From positions 1-64,000 of the forward strand of contig CBFFRQ010000006.1 of assembly GCA_965644315.1 (NCBI GenBank): a DNA stretch of 64,000 bases, in the 5' to 3' direction. Under the pieces are notes generated by a model. The model searched no databases, had not been told where the DNA came from, and saw only the letters and a program-made list of their open reading frames with translations. A program made the position numbers and the translations under genes. Positions within the stretch are counted from its first letter, which is position 1. Every line of letters starts with the position of its first letter. Shown here in pieces: positions 1 to 11,853 of the stretch. The DNA is from Caecitellus pseudoparvulus. Lineage: Eukaryota > Bigyra: Bicosoecida.

Positions 1-2
1 CA

Positions 3-905
3 ATTCGCACCAAGGTTCAGACTCCACGGGCAGGATTCTACAACCCAACGCAGACAAAAAACACACCTGGTGGCGTGATGGGGGCCCGGGCACCTGAGCG
101 GTCTGGCGCCTCGGACACGCCAGGGCCAGGGGCGTACAGCGTCGTGTCGCCAGCTGGCAAGGGCGTGAGCATGGGCGCGCGTCTGCCTGAGCGGGCGGCC
201 GAGGCGACGCCTGGCCCCAGCGTCGTGCACGAGTCACGGCATGTGCGCGGTGGCGTGATGGGAAGTCGTTTGTCCTACGGCGGCATCTCCGACGGTGCAA
301 GTGGTGGAGCTCGGTACTTCGCACCTCGGCCTGTTTCGGCTCGTCTTCTTTCAGGGGAGAAGGTTGATGGTAGCATGTGGCAGTCAAGGGTTGGTGGTCC
401 TTTTTCAGCTCGCCCTAGATCTCGTGGTCAGTCTGCCTCTTTGTCTGGTGATGGTGGGGTTGGTAGATATGGGCGAAGGCTTGGCACATCCCCTCGCGCT
501 TCTCGAAGGTTTCGGCATAGAAGTGGACGGTCTATTGTGCTCACTTCCCCCTACCGAAAGCGAAGTGTGAGTGGCGCAAGCTCTGTTCAGTTCAGTGAGG
601 CTGGACCGACATCAGGCACTGGTCCGGAGCAGTCCCTCGCCAGCCCCCCACTATCCCCGGGCGCCAGTCACGGTGCGGAATATTCGTTCGATGCTAGGTC
701 TCTCTCTGGATCAGCTTCATTGGGCCCTCCAAGCAGGCAGCCAACCAAGCCCGGGGAGAGTCTCTCCATTCGAGTACGGTCGAAAGACCGGCCACAGTTC
801 AGCGGTGGGCGTCGGCTGGTGCAGCCTGAACCCAAGCTCGGTGTTGGGTACATTGCACAGAGTAGCACGCTCGCAGGCCCTTCATTCACCATGCGGCCAA
901 GGTAG
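3..905 (+). CDS. SHIPPO (sperm-tail PG-rich) repeat protein, 5' partial
   Basis: The reading frame is open from the left edge and stops at 905, so this is the C-terminal part of a longer gene. Near the start it shows repeated units of the type TPGPGAY and TPGPSVV, each preceded by a GV-MGAR/MGSR-like element at about 25-30 residue spacing. This is the hallmark of SHIPPO/ODF3-type (STPGR) repeats found in microtubule-associated proteins of cilia and flagella. The rest is Ser/Arg/Gly-rich and of low complexity. By family, a role on axonemal microtubules is likely, which would imply a ciliated organism. The gene converges on the membrane-protein gene ending at 977, and the 71-nt spacer contains AATGCATT. 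The true start lies outside the window. Confidence 0.72.
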   Translation: MRTKVQTPRAGFYNPTQTKNTPGGVMGARAPERSGASDTPGPGAYSVVSPAGKGVSMGARLPERAAEATPGPSVVHESRHVRGGVMGSRLSYGGISDGASGGARYFAPRPVSARLLSGEKVDGSMWQSRVGGPFSARPRSRGQSASLSGDGGVGRYGRRLGTSPRASRRFRHRSGRSIVLTSPYRKRSVSGASSVQFSEAGPTSGTGPEQSLASPPLSPGASHGAEYSFDARSLSGSASLGPPSRQPTKPGESLSIRVRSKDRPQFSGGRRLVQPEPKLGVGYIAQSSTLAGPSFTMRPR

Positions 906-919
906 TACTCGGATCCGTC

Positions 920-927
920 AATGCATT
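920..927. terminator. Candidate 3'-end motif AATGCATT in convergent spacer
   Basis: The palindrome AATGCATT lies 15 nt past the stop at 905 and 50 nt past the opposite-strand stop at 977. The same motif recurs in other short convergent spacers of the window. A cleavage/polyadenylation role is inference. Confidence 0.4.
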
Positions 928-976
928 TCAGTTTTGCTTGGGAGTGTTCATCAAGCTTGCACTACGTTTGCCGTGA

Positions 977-1480
977 CTACGCTTGCTTGGCTTTGGCTGC
1001 AGCGGTTGGCGCGGAGGCGGAGAGGAGAAAAGCCATGAAACAGAGGGTAGTAAGCAGAATGTGACCTCGCAGCACGGTCACCAGGTCCTCTGCGCGCTGC
1101 ACACCTTCAGAGGTGCTAGCGCGCTGAGATGCTGGGCCCATAAACAGGACAAAGTACGGCGCGGCGCAGCAGAGCGCCACAAGCTGCACGATGTCCTGCC
1201 AGCTCCGTCGAACTACAAGCTGCAGCACGGAGCAGCAAGCCAGGACCCCGATGCTCCCCATGATGACGGCTCCCATGTGTGGTGTGGTGGTTGTGTTGCC
1301 GTAGTACTCAGCAGCCGCCGCAAATGCGGGCAGTTCGGCCCTGCTGGGCGAAACAGGGGAAAAAATGTCATAGTCAATGGCGGCGAGAACGTGGCGATCG
1401 AAAGCAAGGTCAACAGCAAGGACGCCAAGCAAGACCCCGATGACGAGGGTCGTCAGCAGCTGAGCGGCAGAGTAGGACAT
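977..1480 (-). CDS. Small four-helix membrane protein, unidentified
   Basis: Single-exon gene of 167 residues, starting at the ATG at 1480 (MSYSAAQ). The frame is open further upstream to 1621, but that part does not look coding. Four hydrophobic stretches are visible: one right after the N-terminus (LLTTLVIGVLLGVLAVDLAF), two in the middle (GAVIMGSIGVLACCSVLQLVV and DIVQLVALCCAAPYFVLFM), and one near the C-terminus (HILLTTLCFMAFLLSA). A polar loop after helix 1 carries an N-T-T-T-T glycosylation-like site. It ends in an Ala/Lys-rich tail. The topology fits an endomembrane or plasma-membrane protein, but I recognise no family. It is convergent with the SHIPPO gene and downstream of the LRR gene on the same strand. 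Confidence 0.6.
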   Translation of the reverse strand: MSYSAAQLLTTLVIGVLLGVLAVDLAFDRHVLAAIDYDIFSPVSPSRAELPAFAAAAEYYGNTTTTPHMGAVIMGSIGVLACCSVLQLVVRRSWQDIVQLVALCCAAPYFVLFMGPASQRASTSEGVQRAEDLVTVLRGHILLTTLCFMAFLLSASAPTAAAKAKQA

Positions 1481-1655
1481 GGTGTTGTGCGGGAATTGAC
1501 ACCACCACGCCAATAAACCAGGCGCTCGCACACAGGCGGTTGAGAGAGGGCCAGTGGTCAAGATCGGGTACTGCACGAATAAGTTGCGCCTAAGTGAATT
1601 GCCCATCTCTTTCTGCTGCAACTTTCGAAACTAGCAATGCTCGACAGCTGCGATT

Positions 1656-4600
1656 TCAACCGCACTCGTCCGAAGGGCGGAGTTCCCCAACGTACATGAA
1701 CTGCAGGCTATTCCCTGAAGCCGCAGCATCCACCGCAACAGCTCTTAACGTTTCACTCAGGTTGAGGTGCGCGCCCTCTCCTCCGTTGAGCTGGGCGCCG
1801 GCCGCACCGGAGGAGGGGCCACCCTCGCTCATGCTGGACAGAGTCGCTGTGCTGTCACTGTCGCTGTCTGCGCCATGCTTGCTCGGCACTTCTCGCAGCA
1901 TCCCAGCACTGGGGAGTGGCATCAATGCGCTGTGTGTGGTGCCGCCCCGTGGCTTCGACTCAGGCAGCCCCAAGTGCGTGGTCTGCACGCCCAGTCGCAG
2001 CAAACGACCCGCAGCAGGCAACTTGGTGAGGAGCGATGCCACAGCAGTGGGGGATGCCACGCCGCCGCATGCCGGAGCGAAGACGGGGTTTGTCCGGGGG
2101 TTGCCGGTGGGTGGCTCTGGCAGGAGAACGCTCTCTGGGACGGGGCCAATGCGCCACACAGCCAGACGTCGCAGGCCTGTCGCCACGGGCAGCAGAGACA
2201 CGCCCAAGCGCTGGACCAAGCTGGACACGACGCTAGGTGCGACGTGGGGGGTGAACGAGAGGGACAGAGTGTGCAGGGCCTTGCACTGGCCCATCGCAGA
2301 GGCAAGCATGGACACATGGTCTGGTGTGAGCGGCGTGGGACCCCGTCGTCTCGAGCGCCCCCCCGCTTCTCCCTGCCGGCCCATCAGCACGGCAGCCGCG
2401 ACATCCCCCAGGGTTTGGGGGGCGGAATCGCTGCCAGCGCCCACGGACACCGCCGCGTCCAGGCGGGTGTGCGTGGAAAACGACGCGAAGGACACCACGG
2501 ACACGGCGTCAGACCCGGAGCGGTCAGGGGAGGCCGGGCCTCGCTTGCCCTTGTACGACTTGGTGCCGGTCCGGCCCCGACTGCCAGGACTGCCGGTGCT
2601 GGAGCCGCTGCCGAAGTTCATGGCACGTGTTCCAGGCCTGAAGGATGTCGAGACGCGCTTCGCCCTGGCCTTCACGCGGGGGGCAGCACCCTTGCTCCCC
2701 GCCTTCCCCTTGGCTGCTCGGGCTGCCTTGCGATCCAGCACCGCCTGGGCTGACGGCGGCAGTCCGTTGGCGCTGAACAGTGCGTCGTCGCCGGCACTTG
2801 CAGTGTCTGGCAAGCTGCTTTCCTCGGGTGCATGACTCGTCGAGTATGAGAGAGCGAATGCGGCTTCTTCTGGGGTCAGGGATGCCAGGTCACGCACACC
2901 AGCCTCGGAGGGTGGTGCTGCCGCATCGCCAGCCTTGGGCGGCGCGCGAGCTGGGCTCTTGCGGCTGCTGGCTGTGCCGCCCACGGCAGATTGCCGCCGC
3001 GATTTGACGCTGCGCTTGACTGCCGAGGCGGTCGGCGCCTTGGAGCGGGCCAGCGTGTCCCGCCGTGCGACAGATGAAGCCAGGCCGCCGCTGTCATCGC
3101 TCCACCCCCCCACGCTGCCTGCGCGTGGCGTCCCCCCGCCGCCACCGCCGCCCTGGCCTTTGCGGAGGAAGGAGGGCGTGCGTCCAGCTCCTTCACTGCG
3201 ACCAGCGGTGACGGCAATGGTGCCTCGTCGCTGCTTTGTGCGGGAAGCCGCTGTTGTGGCCACCGCCACAGATCGCCGGCGGGCCTTGGCACTGCCCTTG
3301 CCAGGCCCCGGACCACCCCATGTGCCGTGGTCAGCGAGTGCGTCCACGAATTCAGCATTCTTGGCGGCTGCGGTGTCTTTGGACGAGCCTGAGGCAGATG
3401 TCGCGCGGGATGTTCGCGTGCGATGTGGGGTCGCACCTTCATCCGCCTCTTGGGGGTGATCGTCGCCCCAACCAGGTGGATACCCGCCCTCCAACTGGCC
3501 ATACCTGTGGGCAAACTTGTACAGCGTGTACGCAGAAGGCGATGCGAGAGTGGCCGCGCAGTACACCAGCGAGTCTTTCCACACGTGCAGAGCAGCTGCC
3601 AGAGCAAGTGCTGCCTGTGCATCGCAGGATGTGCCTGTCAGGTCCAGGCACCGCAAGGTGGGGGAGCTGCGTCGAAGCGCCGAGAGAATGGCCACCATGC
3701 CGTTGCCCGGCACGCCCCAGTGCCGCAGCTCGCATCGGATCAGCGGTGAGACGTGGCGGAGGCCCTTGATGAGGGCCTTCACCCCTGCCCTGGCCATGAG
3801 GGTGTTGGCAGCTGGTGGGTTCATCTCAGGCATGAACACGTTGGCGTCTCTGTCGACGTCCACCTCTGGGCGGGGCGGCACGACGCCCCCCGCCATCTCA
3901 AACCGTGCAGAGCGCTGGCCCTGCCACGTCCACTCCTCAGGCGGCGTGCGTGTGTCGTACCAGTCGGCGGCGTGGGAGCCGCCAGGGTGCCCGTTCAAGG
4001 CCAGGGACTTGAGCAAGGGCCAGGCAGTCAGGCTCTGACCCACCATGGACACTGTTCCCGCCGTGATCTTCAGCTCCGAGAGCGTGAGGGAGTTCAGGCG
4101 CCGACAGTTAAGCAGGCCAGACACGAGGGCCGTGGCGCCGGCATCCGACACCGTCACATCCCGGCTCAACTCAAAGCTGTTCAGGGTCACAGCCGTGCCG
4201 ATGGTGTACCCGAGCGCGGCAGCGCCTGCATCAGTGAGGCAGCAGTTGGTGATGTGCAGGGAGTGCAGGTTCCCTGCCGAGGCCAGGGCGCTGGCCAGGC
4301 CTGCCCCGCCAGCATGCCCGAGCGGGGTGTGCCGCAGGTTAAGCTGGGCCAGAGGCAAGGGCGACGTTTCCAATGTGGCGGCCAGTGCCTGCATGTCGTC
4401 CCCTGGGTTGGCTGAGGAGACGTGGGACAGGGTCAACTCCGTCAACTCCGTGCACCAGGCCAGGGTGGCGGCGAGGGGGCGGAGGTGGAGCTGCCCGCCG
4501 TCGTCCCGCCCTGGCACGAACTCGTCCCCCGTGGCCACGCTGGCGCCGTCGTCGCTGTCGCCGAAAGACACACCGCGACGGGGCGAGGCAGACTCGGCTT

Positions 4601-7600
4601 CGTCTGCGAAGCGCGCCGTCTTCTTCTTGCGGGAGCGGGGCGAAGCTGCGCTGCGGCCCTGGGGCAGGTGCCCCTCGTCCATGCGCACGGCATCGCAAAG
4701 GAGCCAGGAGGGGGAGCTCAGGGCCAGCTGCGTCAGGTGCTTGGCCGTGATCCACTTGGCCAGGCCAGTGGCCACGCCGGCGCCGCCGTCACTCGCCACG
4801 TCTTCATCCGCCACAGCGCCCGCCGAGGCGCCTTCGAACACGGACCCGCCAACTGTGGAGGCCACCTTGGATCCGCGCCGGCTGCCAGCCTTGCTGCCGA
4901 CGACGCTCTTGGCAGCGCCACCGCGAGTGCCGTCTGTGATGATGACGTCACCCCGTGCGACACCCTTGTCGGCATGGCTTGCGACCAGGTGCTGCAAGAC
5001 AGAACGCAGGGGAGCCGGCAAGCCATCCATGCCACAGTCCAGCAGAGGCTCCACTTCCGAGAGGTGCAGGATGAGCGGTGCGGGGGGGGGCGCCTGGCCC
5101 TGCTTTCGGCGCTGACGAGGGGTGCGGGGGCTGGCAGCAGCTGCCTGGGCCAGGGCACCTTCGGCCGAGTCCACTGCACCCGCGACCAACTCCAAGACGT
5201 CCAGGTCGCCGTCGGCGAGCCCGTGCAAGAAGGCCATCTCTGGGCGCATGCTCGTGGCTGTCGTCGGAGGTGGGGTGGAGGAGGGTGACGCGCCCCCCCC
5301 CCTGCCCGCCTGCCACCCCCGCCGAGATGAGCGGAGGGGAGTCGGCGCCTCACCGCTGTACAGCAGCTGCCCCTCCTCGATGTGCATGTCGGAGGGCAGG
5401 CTCATGCCGTCCAGGGCGCGGGAAGGCGTCAGGCCCGATCGCGCCAGGGCTCCCTGCATGCGGCCGGTGTTGCTGCGTGTGGACGCCCACTTGGACGCCA
5501 AGGTGCCCCCCAGGGCGCCGCTCGCAGGCAGGACATCGGCGCCCTGCAGGCCCGCCTGTGCAGGGCCGCGGGTGTCTTCCCCTGCAACTGGGTTCGTGGC
5601 TTCTGTGCTGGTGTCCGCAGTGGGCTCCAGCACGCTGAAGACGAAGGAAGGGATGTGCGGGTCGGCGTCGAAGCCGACCTGGGCAGGCGTGCCGGGGTCG
5701 GCGGCAGGTCGCACAGCGACGCTACTGCGCCGACGCCCCCTCCCGGGGCCGCCTGTCCTGCTGCACACGGAGCTGCTGCGCGCGTCCAGGCGCAGCACGG
5801 CGCCGAGCGCGGCAGAGCCCCTGCGTTTGCGCAAGCTGCGCAGGTCAGCCTCGTCTGCCTCGCTGACGCTGTGGGGGAAGTGGATGTGGGATGGGGCGGA
5901 GATGCGCAGGGAGGTGAGGGTGTCTGCTGACGTGGCCACCACGGCCGCTGCCTGCCCTGCGTCGAACTTGTCAGCTGGCAGGCACAGGTGCAGTTTGGCC
6001 AGGGATGTGGCGGAGCACAGCGCCTCCCACAGGCAGGTGGAGGGGGTGTCCGAGCCACCGCCCAGGCCCCCCGCCTCGTCCAGGCCAGAGATGTCCCCCA
6101 GGCCGTCACGCCCCCCCCGCGCCAGGTCTTGCATGAATGCCACCGCGCTAGCGGCGCGGGCGGGCGCCCACGTCCCCTCCCCATGCAGGGACGCGTAGCG
6201 ATCCGAGTACCAGCCGCGCAGGGACGGGATCCACAGTCCGGTGTCCAGCTCCCGCAGACGTGGGCCCACCGTGCGCAGAAGTGGCGCCAGCAGCTGCCCC
6301 AGCACGTGCGCCTGCTGCACATCGGAGCCTTCCTCACCCACGACGGCGCCCTCCGCCACAGCGGCCATGCCGCCCAGCCCAGCGGCGTCCATGGCGATGT
6401 CTCGGGCGGCGCCACGAGGCAGCAGGGAGGGGGGGGTGTTCCCCGGCAGTGTCAGGCCTGCCCAGACGAATGAGCGCAGGCGCCTGGCGGAGAGGAGGGG
6501 GGGCAGTACCAGGGCCAGGGATGGCGCCGTCAAGCGGGCGGTCATGGTGGGCAGGAACGCCAGGGACTTGAGCTTGGGCGCCAGGCGAGAAAGAAGGCGC
6601 GTCAGGCACGCTACCACCGGCGGCGAGAAGCACTGGACGGTGCTGGAGTGACTGCCCACCACATCCCCAGCTGACGCCGCCTGGGCCTCAGTATGGGCCA
6701 GAGCGGGCAGCTCCACGTGACCGCCCGCCGCCAGAGCCACCACTTGCTGGCACTCGACCAGGCCCTCCAGCAGGTCGCAGCAGTCGGTCGGCGTTGCGAC
6801 CTCCAGCACTTGGCCCAGGCCCAGAGATCGCAGGTTGGGCAGGCACGCCAGCCAGGCAGCGACTGCGGACCCCACGCCCGGCGAACGCAGGAAGCGCACA
6901 CGCAAGGTCAGGCCTGTGATTTCCGCCAGACAGACGTGGCGCAGACTGCGGGCTACCGCCCCTAGGTTCAGCAGCTCGTCGGGGTACAGAAACGCTCGCC
7001 CAGCCACCACCCGCAGCACCTTGCGTGCCCGTGCCGCAACCAAGCGAACCGTCGCAGGATCGCGCTCAAAGCCTGCACTGCGAAGGGCAGACGTGGAGGC
7101 AGCTGGGCCTCGGCTGGACTGCAGCATGAGCTGCATGGCCGCTGTCTCAGCGAAGGGCGTCCCTGCATCTGGCGGCGGCGGGCTGTGTGTCTCCTCCAGC
7201 AGCGTCGCTTCCCGCCGCAGACGCCGCCTGCGTTCCTTGGGAGACTCCTCCTGTCCCGGCGCCGCGCTGCGAGGGGGGGCCCGCAGCGCCATGGGCGACG
7301 CCTGCAGGAGCAGGTTCGAGCCGGCCAGCCTGGCGGGCGAGGGCAGGGCGGTGTGCTGCGTGGCCGTGGCCAGGGCGCGGACAGAGGCCACCTCGTGCGA
7401 GTGGTGGAAGGCGAGAGAGCGCAGGAGGGCTAGGTCTGTGCGGGCGGGGCACGGGGCGTGTGTGTTTGTGTGTGAGAGGAAGTGGGTGGCGCACTTGGCC
7501 AGGCAGGAGCCAAGTAGGGCAAGGCACGCACTCTCAGCCGCATCCACCTCCGCCTCACGCTCCGTCACGTCTAGTTCATACGCCGCCATGCCCAGCTCCG

Positions 7601-8110
7601 CGTTGATGTCCGCCACGGTCGCGATGTCCAGCTCTTGCAGTGAGGAGAGGGAGACGTCCCCCTCTGCCAGCTGCAGCAGGGCCGAAGACGCCGCCTGGCC
7701 GCCATCCACGGCACTGCGCACCATGGGCGAGGCAGCCATGACCTGCATGGGTGTCTGGCTTGCCTTGCTCTCGAAATCTGCCCCGGGCTGCACGTGGAAG
7801 GCGTCTGCGGCGCGCGAAAGTGGCGGCGTGGTGCTGATGCAGTCGCTGTGCAACAGCCTGCAGCGGACGCAAGCACCGACCCCGCACACACACCTGCTCC
7901 CTCGCGGTCGTCTGCATCGCCTGGAGACTCCAGGCCATCGTCGTGCACGCTGCCTGCCTGCTCGGCCAGCGCAGCTGCCTTGCGGAATGCTGCCGGGCTC
8001 ACGTGCACTGCTTCTTCCAGCGGCACTCGACCTGCTGTGACGGCGTACAGGGGGTGGGCCTCTGACGCCAATGGACCGGCCCCGCGAGGAGGAACGGAGT
8101 ACTGTGCCAT
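1656..8110 (-). CDS. Large leucine-rich repeat protein (RNase-inhibitor-like LRRs), 2,121 aa
   Basis: Two exons: 8110-7894 and 7804-1656, with an 89-nt GT-AG intron (7805-7893). Splicing joins a 72-residue N-terminal exon starting MAQYSVPPRG to one very long exon in phase 1, giving 2,121 residues. LRR units of the ribonuclease-inhibitor type are visible in two blocks: an N-proximal one (around 7000-6500) and a central one (around 4450-4050, with repeats such as LTELTLSHV, LAQLNLRHTPLG and LHSLHITNCCLTDAGAAALG). A further set lies near the C-terminus (around 2350-1700). Between the blocks are long basic or Ser/Gly/Ala-rich low-complexity linkers (around 5800-4600 and 3450-2450). There is no signal peptide or membrane segment. 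It is probably an intracellular scaffold; the precise function is unknown. Confidence 0.75.
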
Positions 8111-8942
8111 GGAGGTGGGAGCTCGTCGATCGGGCGCTTCAAGCGTCGAAGGCAGCTCACACGAGCAAGCTGCAGCACGTCGCTGCGACGAGTGCCGAGC
8201 ACAGCACGGACTCGAGCTTGGCCCAAGCGCTCATCGAAGCACGGTCCGGACTGGTTGCATTTCAGCACAATATGGGGGTGGGCTTTTTAGAATTGATTGA
8301 ACTTGCCATCTTGAATCGAAGGGTTCACAGCGAGATCTCCGAGTTGGCTTGCTCGCTTGCAGTGTGAACATTTGCGCATACCAACGGGAGCAGTGGTGGA
8401 GACCAGTGACAGTGTTGGGAGCTGTGGATATACAGTGTACAATAGTTATAATCCTTCCTGCATCAGCCAAGCTTCCGCTTTCTTGGAGCACAGAAGCCTC
8501 AAACATGGCGTGTCTTCAATTTCCGCAGCTAAAACCTACCACGCCGGTGCCTTTACACGGCAATTCCGTGGAAATGCAGAGCAACAAACAGTAAACCCCG
8601 CACTAACGATGGCATGAACCTTATTTCCTTTCAACATAGTGCCTGAAAGTACCTCTAGCCGCAAAAAAGTGAGTGAACGGCACGAGCCAAACCCCAATCG
8701 GGTTCAGATTCTGCGCCCATAGTTTAGCAAGCTCTGCCTCCCCCTTGAAGCAAAGCGCGAAGAAAGGCCGCTGCGAGGCGTGTTAAGTATTCTGCTGTGA
8801 GCGTAACTGAAGCAGCGGGCCAGCCATATCGTCACTGTTTGTGTCACGAGTCCGTGATAATGACTCTGTCTGTGGCACATCTACTTACCCTAATGAAGAC
8901 CACCCAAGAATGTGAGCTGACTGCATTTCTACATGGGGCACC
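8111..8942. other. Intergenic region upstream of LRR gene and downstream of Rpt3
   Basis: 832 nt without a convincing gene, noticeably less GC-rich than its flanks. It must hold the promoter of the LRR gene (start at 8110) and the 3' end of Rpt3 (stop at 8943). An AAATGCAG variant of the recurrent 3'-end motif lies about 20 nt past the Rpt3 stop. A small hairpin, AACCC-CAATC-GGGTT, sits near 8690. I looked for tRNA features and found none. Confidence 0.5.
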
Positions 8943-10474
8943 TCAGCGATAGAAGTCATACTCCGTGTCTGCCCGCTTGATGACCTTCTTGTAGGCAATG
9001 TCAAAGTCCTTGGTGAGCACGACGTACCGGTTGTTGCGCACAGCTTGCAGACCAGCCTCGGCGGAGATGGCGGAAATGTCCGCAGCGGAGATTTTCTCGG
9101 GGCGGTTCACGTAGTCCTCCAAGTCCACCTCCTCGGCCAGGTTCATGGAGGAGGTGCAGGCCTGGAAGATGAGGCGCTTCTGGCGCCGGTCGGGGTGCGG
9201 GAACTCCACCTTGCGATCCAGACGCCCAGGCCGCAGCAGAGCCGGGTCCAGCGTGTCGATGCGGTTGGTGGCCATGATGACCTTCACGTTGGTGCTCTGG
9301 TCAAAGCCGTCCATCTGCGTCAGCAGCTCCAGCAGCACGCGCTGCACCTCCCTGTCCGCGCCAGTGCCCGAGTCGAAGCGCTTCTGGCCGATGGCGTCCA
9401 CCTCGTCGATGAAGATGATGGACGGGCTCTTCTGCTTGGCGAGGCGGAACACGTCCCGCACCATGCGAGGGCCCTCGCCCAGGTACTTCTGCACGAACTC
9501 ACTGCCCACCATGGAGATGAAGGTGGCAGTGGTGGCGTGGGCGACTGCCTTGGCCATCATGGTCTTGCCAGTGCCGGGTGGTCCGTACATGAGCACGCCA
9601 GAGGGAGGGTCAATGCCGATCTGCTGGTACAGCTCAGGGCTGGACAGAGGCAGTTCGACGGCCTCCCGCATCTCCTGCTTCTGCACATCCAGGCCGCCAA
9701 TGTCGTCGTAGCTGACGTCAGGCTTCTCCGTCATCTGCATGGCTTGGATGGTGCTGTCAGCCTCAGGAGGCAGCACGTCCACGACCTGCGAGACAAGAAG
9801 CGGCAAGCATGCACATGGAGGGTGGACACAGCCCGCTGAGGTGGCATCAACGCACTGCGTGGGAGTGCCGGTGGGTGGAAACAGTGGCGTTGGTCTTGAG
9901 CAGCTCCCTGTCGATGGTGGACAGGACGCGCACGAGCGAAGTGGAGTTCCCCGACTGGATGACACCATAGTGCTCATCAACCATCTCCACGAACTGCCCG
10001 ATCTGCAGGGGCACGGCCTGGATGCGCTTGATCTCCTGCGCAACGAGCAAGGCCAGCAGGCGTGGCGGGTGTGGTCAGTATGAAACGCAAGCCGCAACGC
10101 CAGCCCGTGAAACGCCAGCGTCCCTGCGGTCCGCACCTCCTTGGCTCGGATGGTCTCGCGCTTCAAGTTCTTGATTTCATCCTTGATGTACTCCTCCTGC
10201 GCCGGCACCGACTTGGGGCGCTTGTGCAGCGCCCGCGCGCACTTGCCTGTCGCTGAAATGCCGCACCTGGATCGTGATGAACTCAAGCTGCTTCTCTGCA
10301 GCCTTCACCCGAAGGTACAAGTCCTGCTCCTCGCCAGACGTAGCCACAGCCTGCAATTTAGAGGGGCGTGCAGTGGGCACACCACCAGCGCCTTGTGCGA
10401 CGCCATTTGCGTACCTTGCCGTCAGTGGTCTCGCCAGCCCCGCTCGGCTGGCTGCCGCCCAAAATGACATCCAT
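8943..10474 (-). CDS. RPT3: 26S proteasome regulatory AAA-ATPase subunit Rpt3 (PSMC4)
   Basis: Five exons: 10474-10415, 10350-10267, 10196-10137, 10035-9856 and 9785-8943. Introns are 64, 70, 101 and 70 nt, and three of the four start GTGCG. The product has 408 residues; human PSMC4 has 418. After a short N-terminus and coiled coil comes the conserved stretch around STIDRELLK and VDVLPPEAD, then Walker A GPPGTGKT (about 196-203), Walker [11 protein letters not shown] (about 250-259), the [17 protein letters not shown] arginine-finger region, and a C-terminal HbYX-type tail (FYR) that docks into the 20S alpha ring. It unfolds and translocates ubiquitylated substrates as part of the Rpt1-6 ring. 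Assignment to Rpt3 rather than other Rpt subunits rests on [25 protein letters not shown] and the tail. Confidence 0.96.
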
Positions 10475-10682
10475 GTTGCCGCAGGAAAACGCAGCAAGTC
10501 GGTCTGATCAACAAGCACAGGCTGCAGGGAGGTGAGCCTTGAGTTCGGACGATTGTATTTGCCGCAGCCAATTGACATCCCTTGGCAGGGGTAGCAAGTC
10601 TTGATGCGCTCTCTGGTTTACAGCAGGAAACCACCTGTCGGCCACAGCATGCCGCACAGGAGGCAGTGGCCACTCCATGAAC

Positions 10683-10688
10683 ATGCAT
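10683..10688 (-). terminator. Candidate 3'-end motif ATGCAT downstream of elongase
   Basis: The palindrome ATGCAT (in CATGCATT context) lies about 30 nt past the elongase stop codon at 10715, on the same strand. It belongs to the recurrent AATGCATT class; its function is inferred. Confidence 0.35.
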
Positions 10689-10714
10689 TGAAGCCTGGGG
10701 CACTTGATGCGTGA

Positions 10715-11853
10715 CTAATCCTTCTTGGCCTTGGCCGGCTTCAGGTACGCCTGGACGTAGAAGTCCGCAAAGAGCCAGAGGAAGATGGAAGCCTGCACCA
10801 GCAGCTGCCAGGCAGGGACAGAAGGAGCCGCACACCCCCGTGCCGGGTCAGAGAGGAAGAGAATGTCCACGGCCTGGTAAATGTACGTCAAGAACTGCAC
10901 GATCTGGAAGCCGGTCAGCAGGGGCTTGACGGGCAGGCTGATGCCGATGGAGCGGAGGCCGTAGTGACTGCAGGCAGCAGAGGGACATGGGGATGAGCGG
11001 AGCTATCAGCGCCAGGATGACCACGCAACGCGGCAGCACAGGGGCACTCACCTGTACATGAACGTGTGCACGAGGGAGTTCAGGAAGCAGCACCACCAGG
11101 CCTCGCCACCTGGCAGGTATGTCGTGTTGAAGAACCAGGTTGGGAAGATGACGCTTGCGTGGTGGTACACGTGCAAGAAGGAGACCTGTGATGGACAGAG
11201 CAACGGTGCCGAGCGGGTTACAGCGCAACGCAGCAGCAGTTGGCGCGACCCACCTGGTTCCAATTCTGCTTCAGCACCATGATGAACGTGTCTGACAACT
11301 CCAGAACCTTGGCCAGGAAGTGCACATAGATGATGCTCGCCAGGCGCAGTGCCCAGGGGTTGCTCCAAGCCTGGCGCTGCCCGCTCGGCCCCTGGTCAAT
11401 CGGGTGGCACCAACGGTCACGGTTGCTGAGCAGGCTCTCCAGTCCGTACAGGTGGTGGAAGGAAAGCACAGACTCGTACACCATGTAGGCCGACAGAAAA
11501 GCACACACTATGTTGTACACGAATACGAGAGGGGTCAACTTGAGCTTCGGGAACCCAAGCGACTTGACAGCCAGTGACAGCACCACGAGGCCAGTGAGGT
11601 AACCAACCACCACGCCGATGGGGAGCACCGGGGTGCCAACCAGAGGCCATTCTTGAACCCTTGCATCGGCACCGGGCTGAAATACCGCATCAAATTGCGT
11701 GCCTCGCTCAAACCCGGCATACTTGGCGTTCAAGCTGCCAACAAGACCAGAGCTCTCGATTTCCGCAAGCCACCGAAGGCCGGCATGGAACGCCGGCTCC
11801 AGGGCATGCAGGGGGCCGTACAGGCCAGGGAGGGGGCGGGAAAAGTTGGACAT
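10715..11853 (-). CDS. ELO-family very-long-chain fatty acid elongase (3-ketoacyl-CoA synthase)
   Basis: Three exons: 11853-11254, 11185-11052 and 10967-10715, with 68- and 84-nt introns (GTGGGT and GTGAGT donors). The product is 328 residues, a normal ELO length. The diagnostic histidine box HVYHH (residues 205-209) opens exon 2. It is preceded by KVLELSDTFIMVLKQ, the family's conserved helix, and followed by SLVHTFMYS-HYGLRS and LLTGFQIVQFLTY. About seven hydrophobic segments fit an ER membrane enzyme. It ends in a KPAKAKKD lysine tail compatible with ER retention. It catalyses condensation of malonyl-CoA with acyl-CoA. Substrate preference (saturated versus polyunsaturated) cannot be settled from sequence. 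The long luminal-type N-terminus (about 85 residues) is slightly unusual. Confidence 0.93.

Noticed and set aside
1594-2835. Long plus-strand open frame (413 codons) opposite the LRR gene
   Set aside because: It is a shadow of the antisense LRR exon. It is Ala/Arg/Pro/Ser-rich with no recognisable motif, as expected for the complement of GC-rich coding sequence.
6835-8040. 401-codon plus-strand open frame
   Set aside because: Antisense to the LRR gene N-terminal region and its intron; no motif, composition driven by GC-rich third positions.
8688-8720. Sequence resembling a tRNA T-arm (GGGTTCAGATTC)
   Set aside because: No acceptor stem, D-arm or anticodon arm can be drawn around it.
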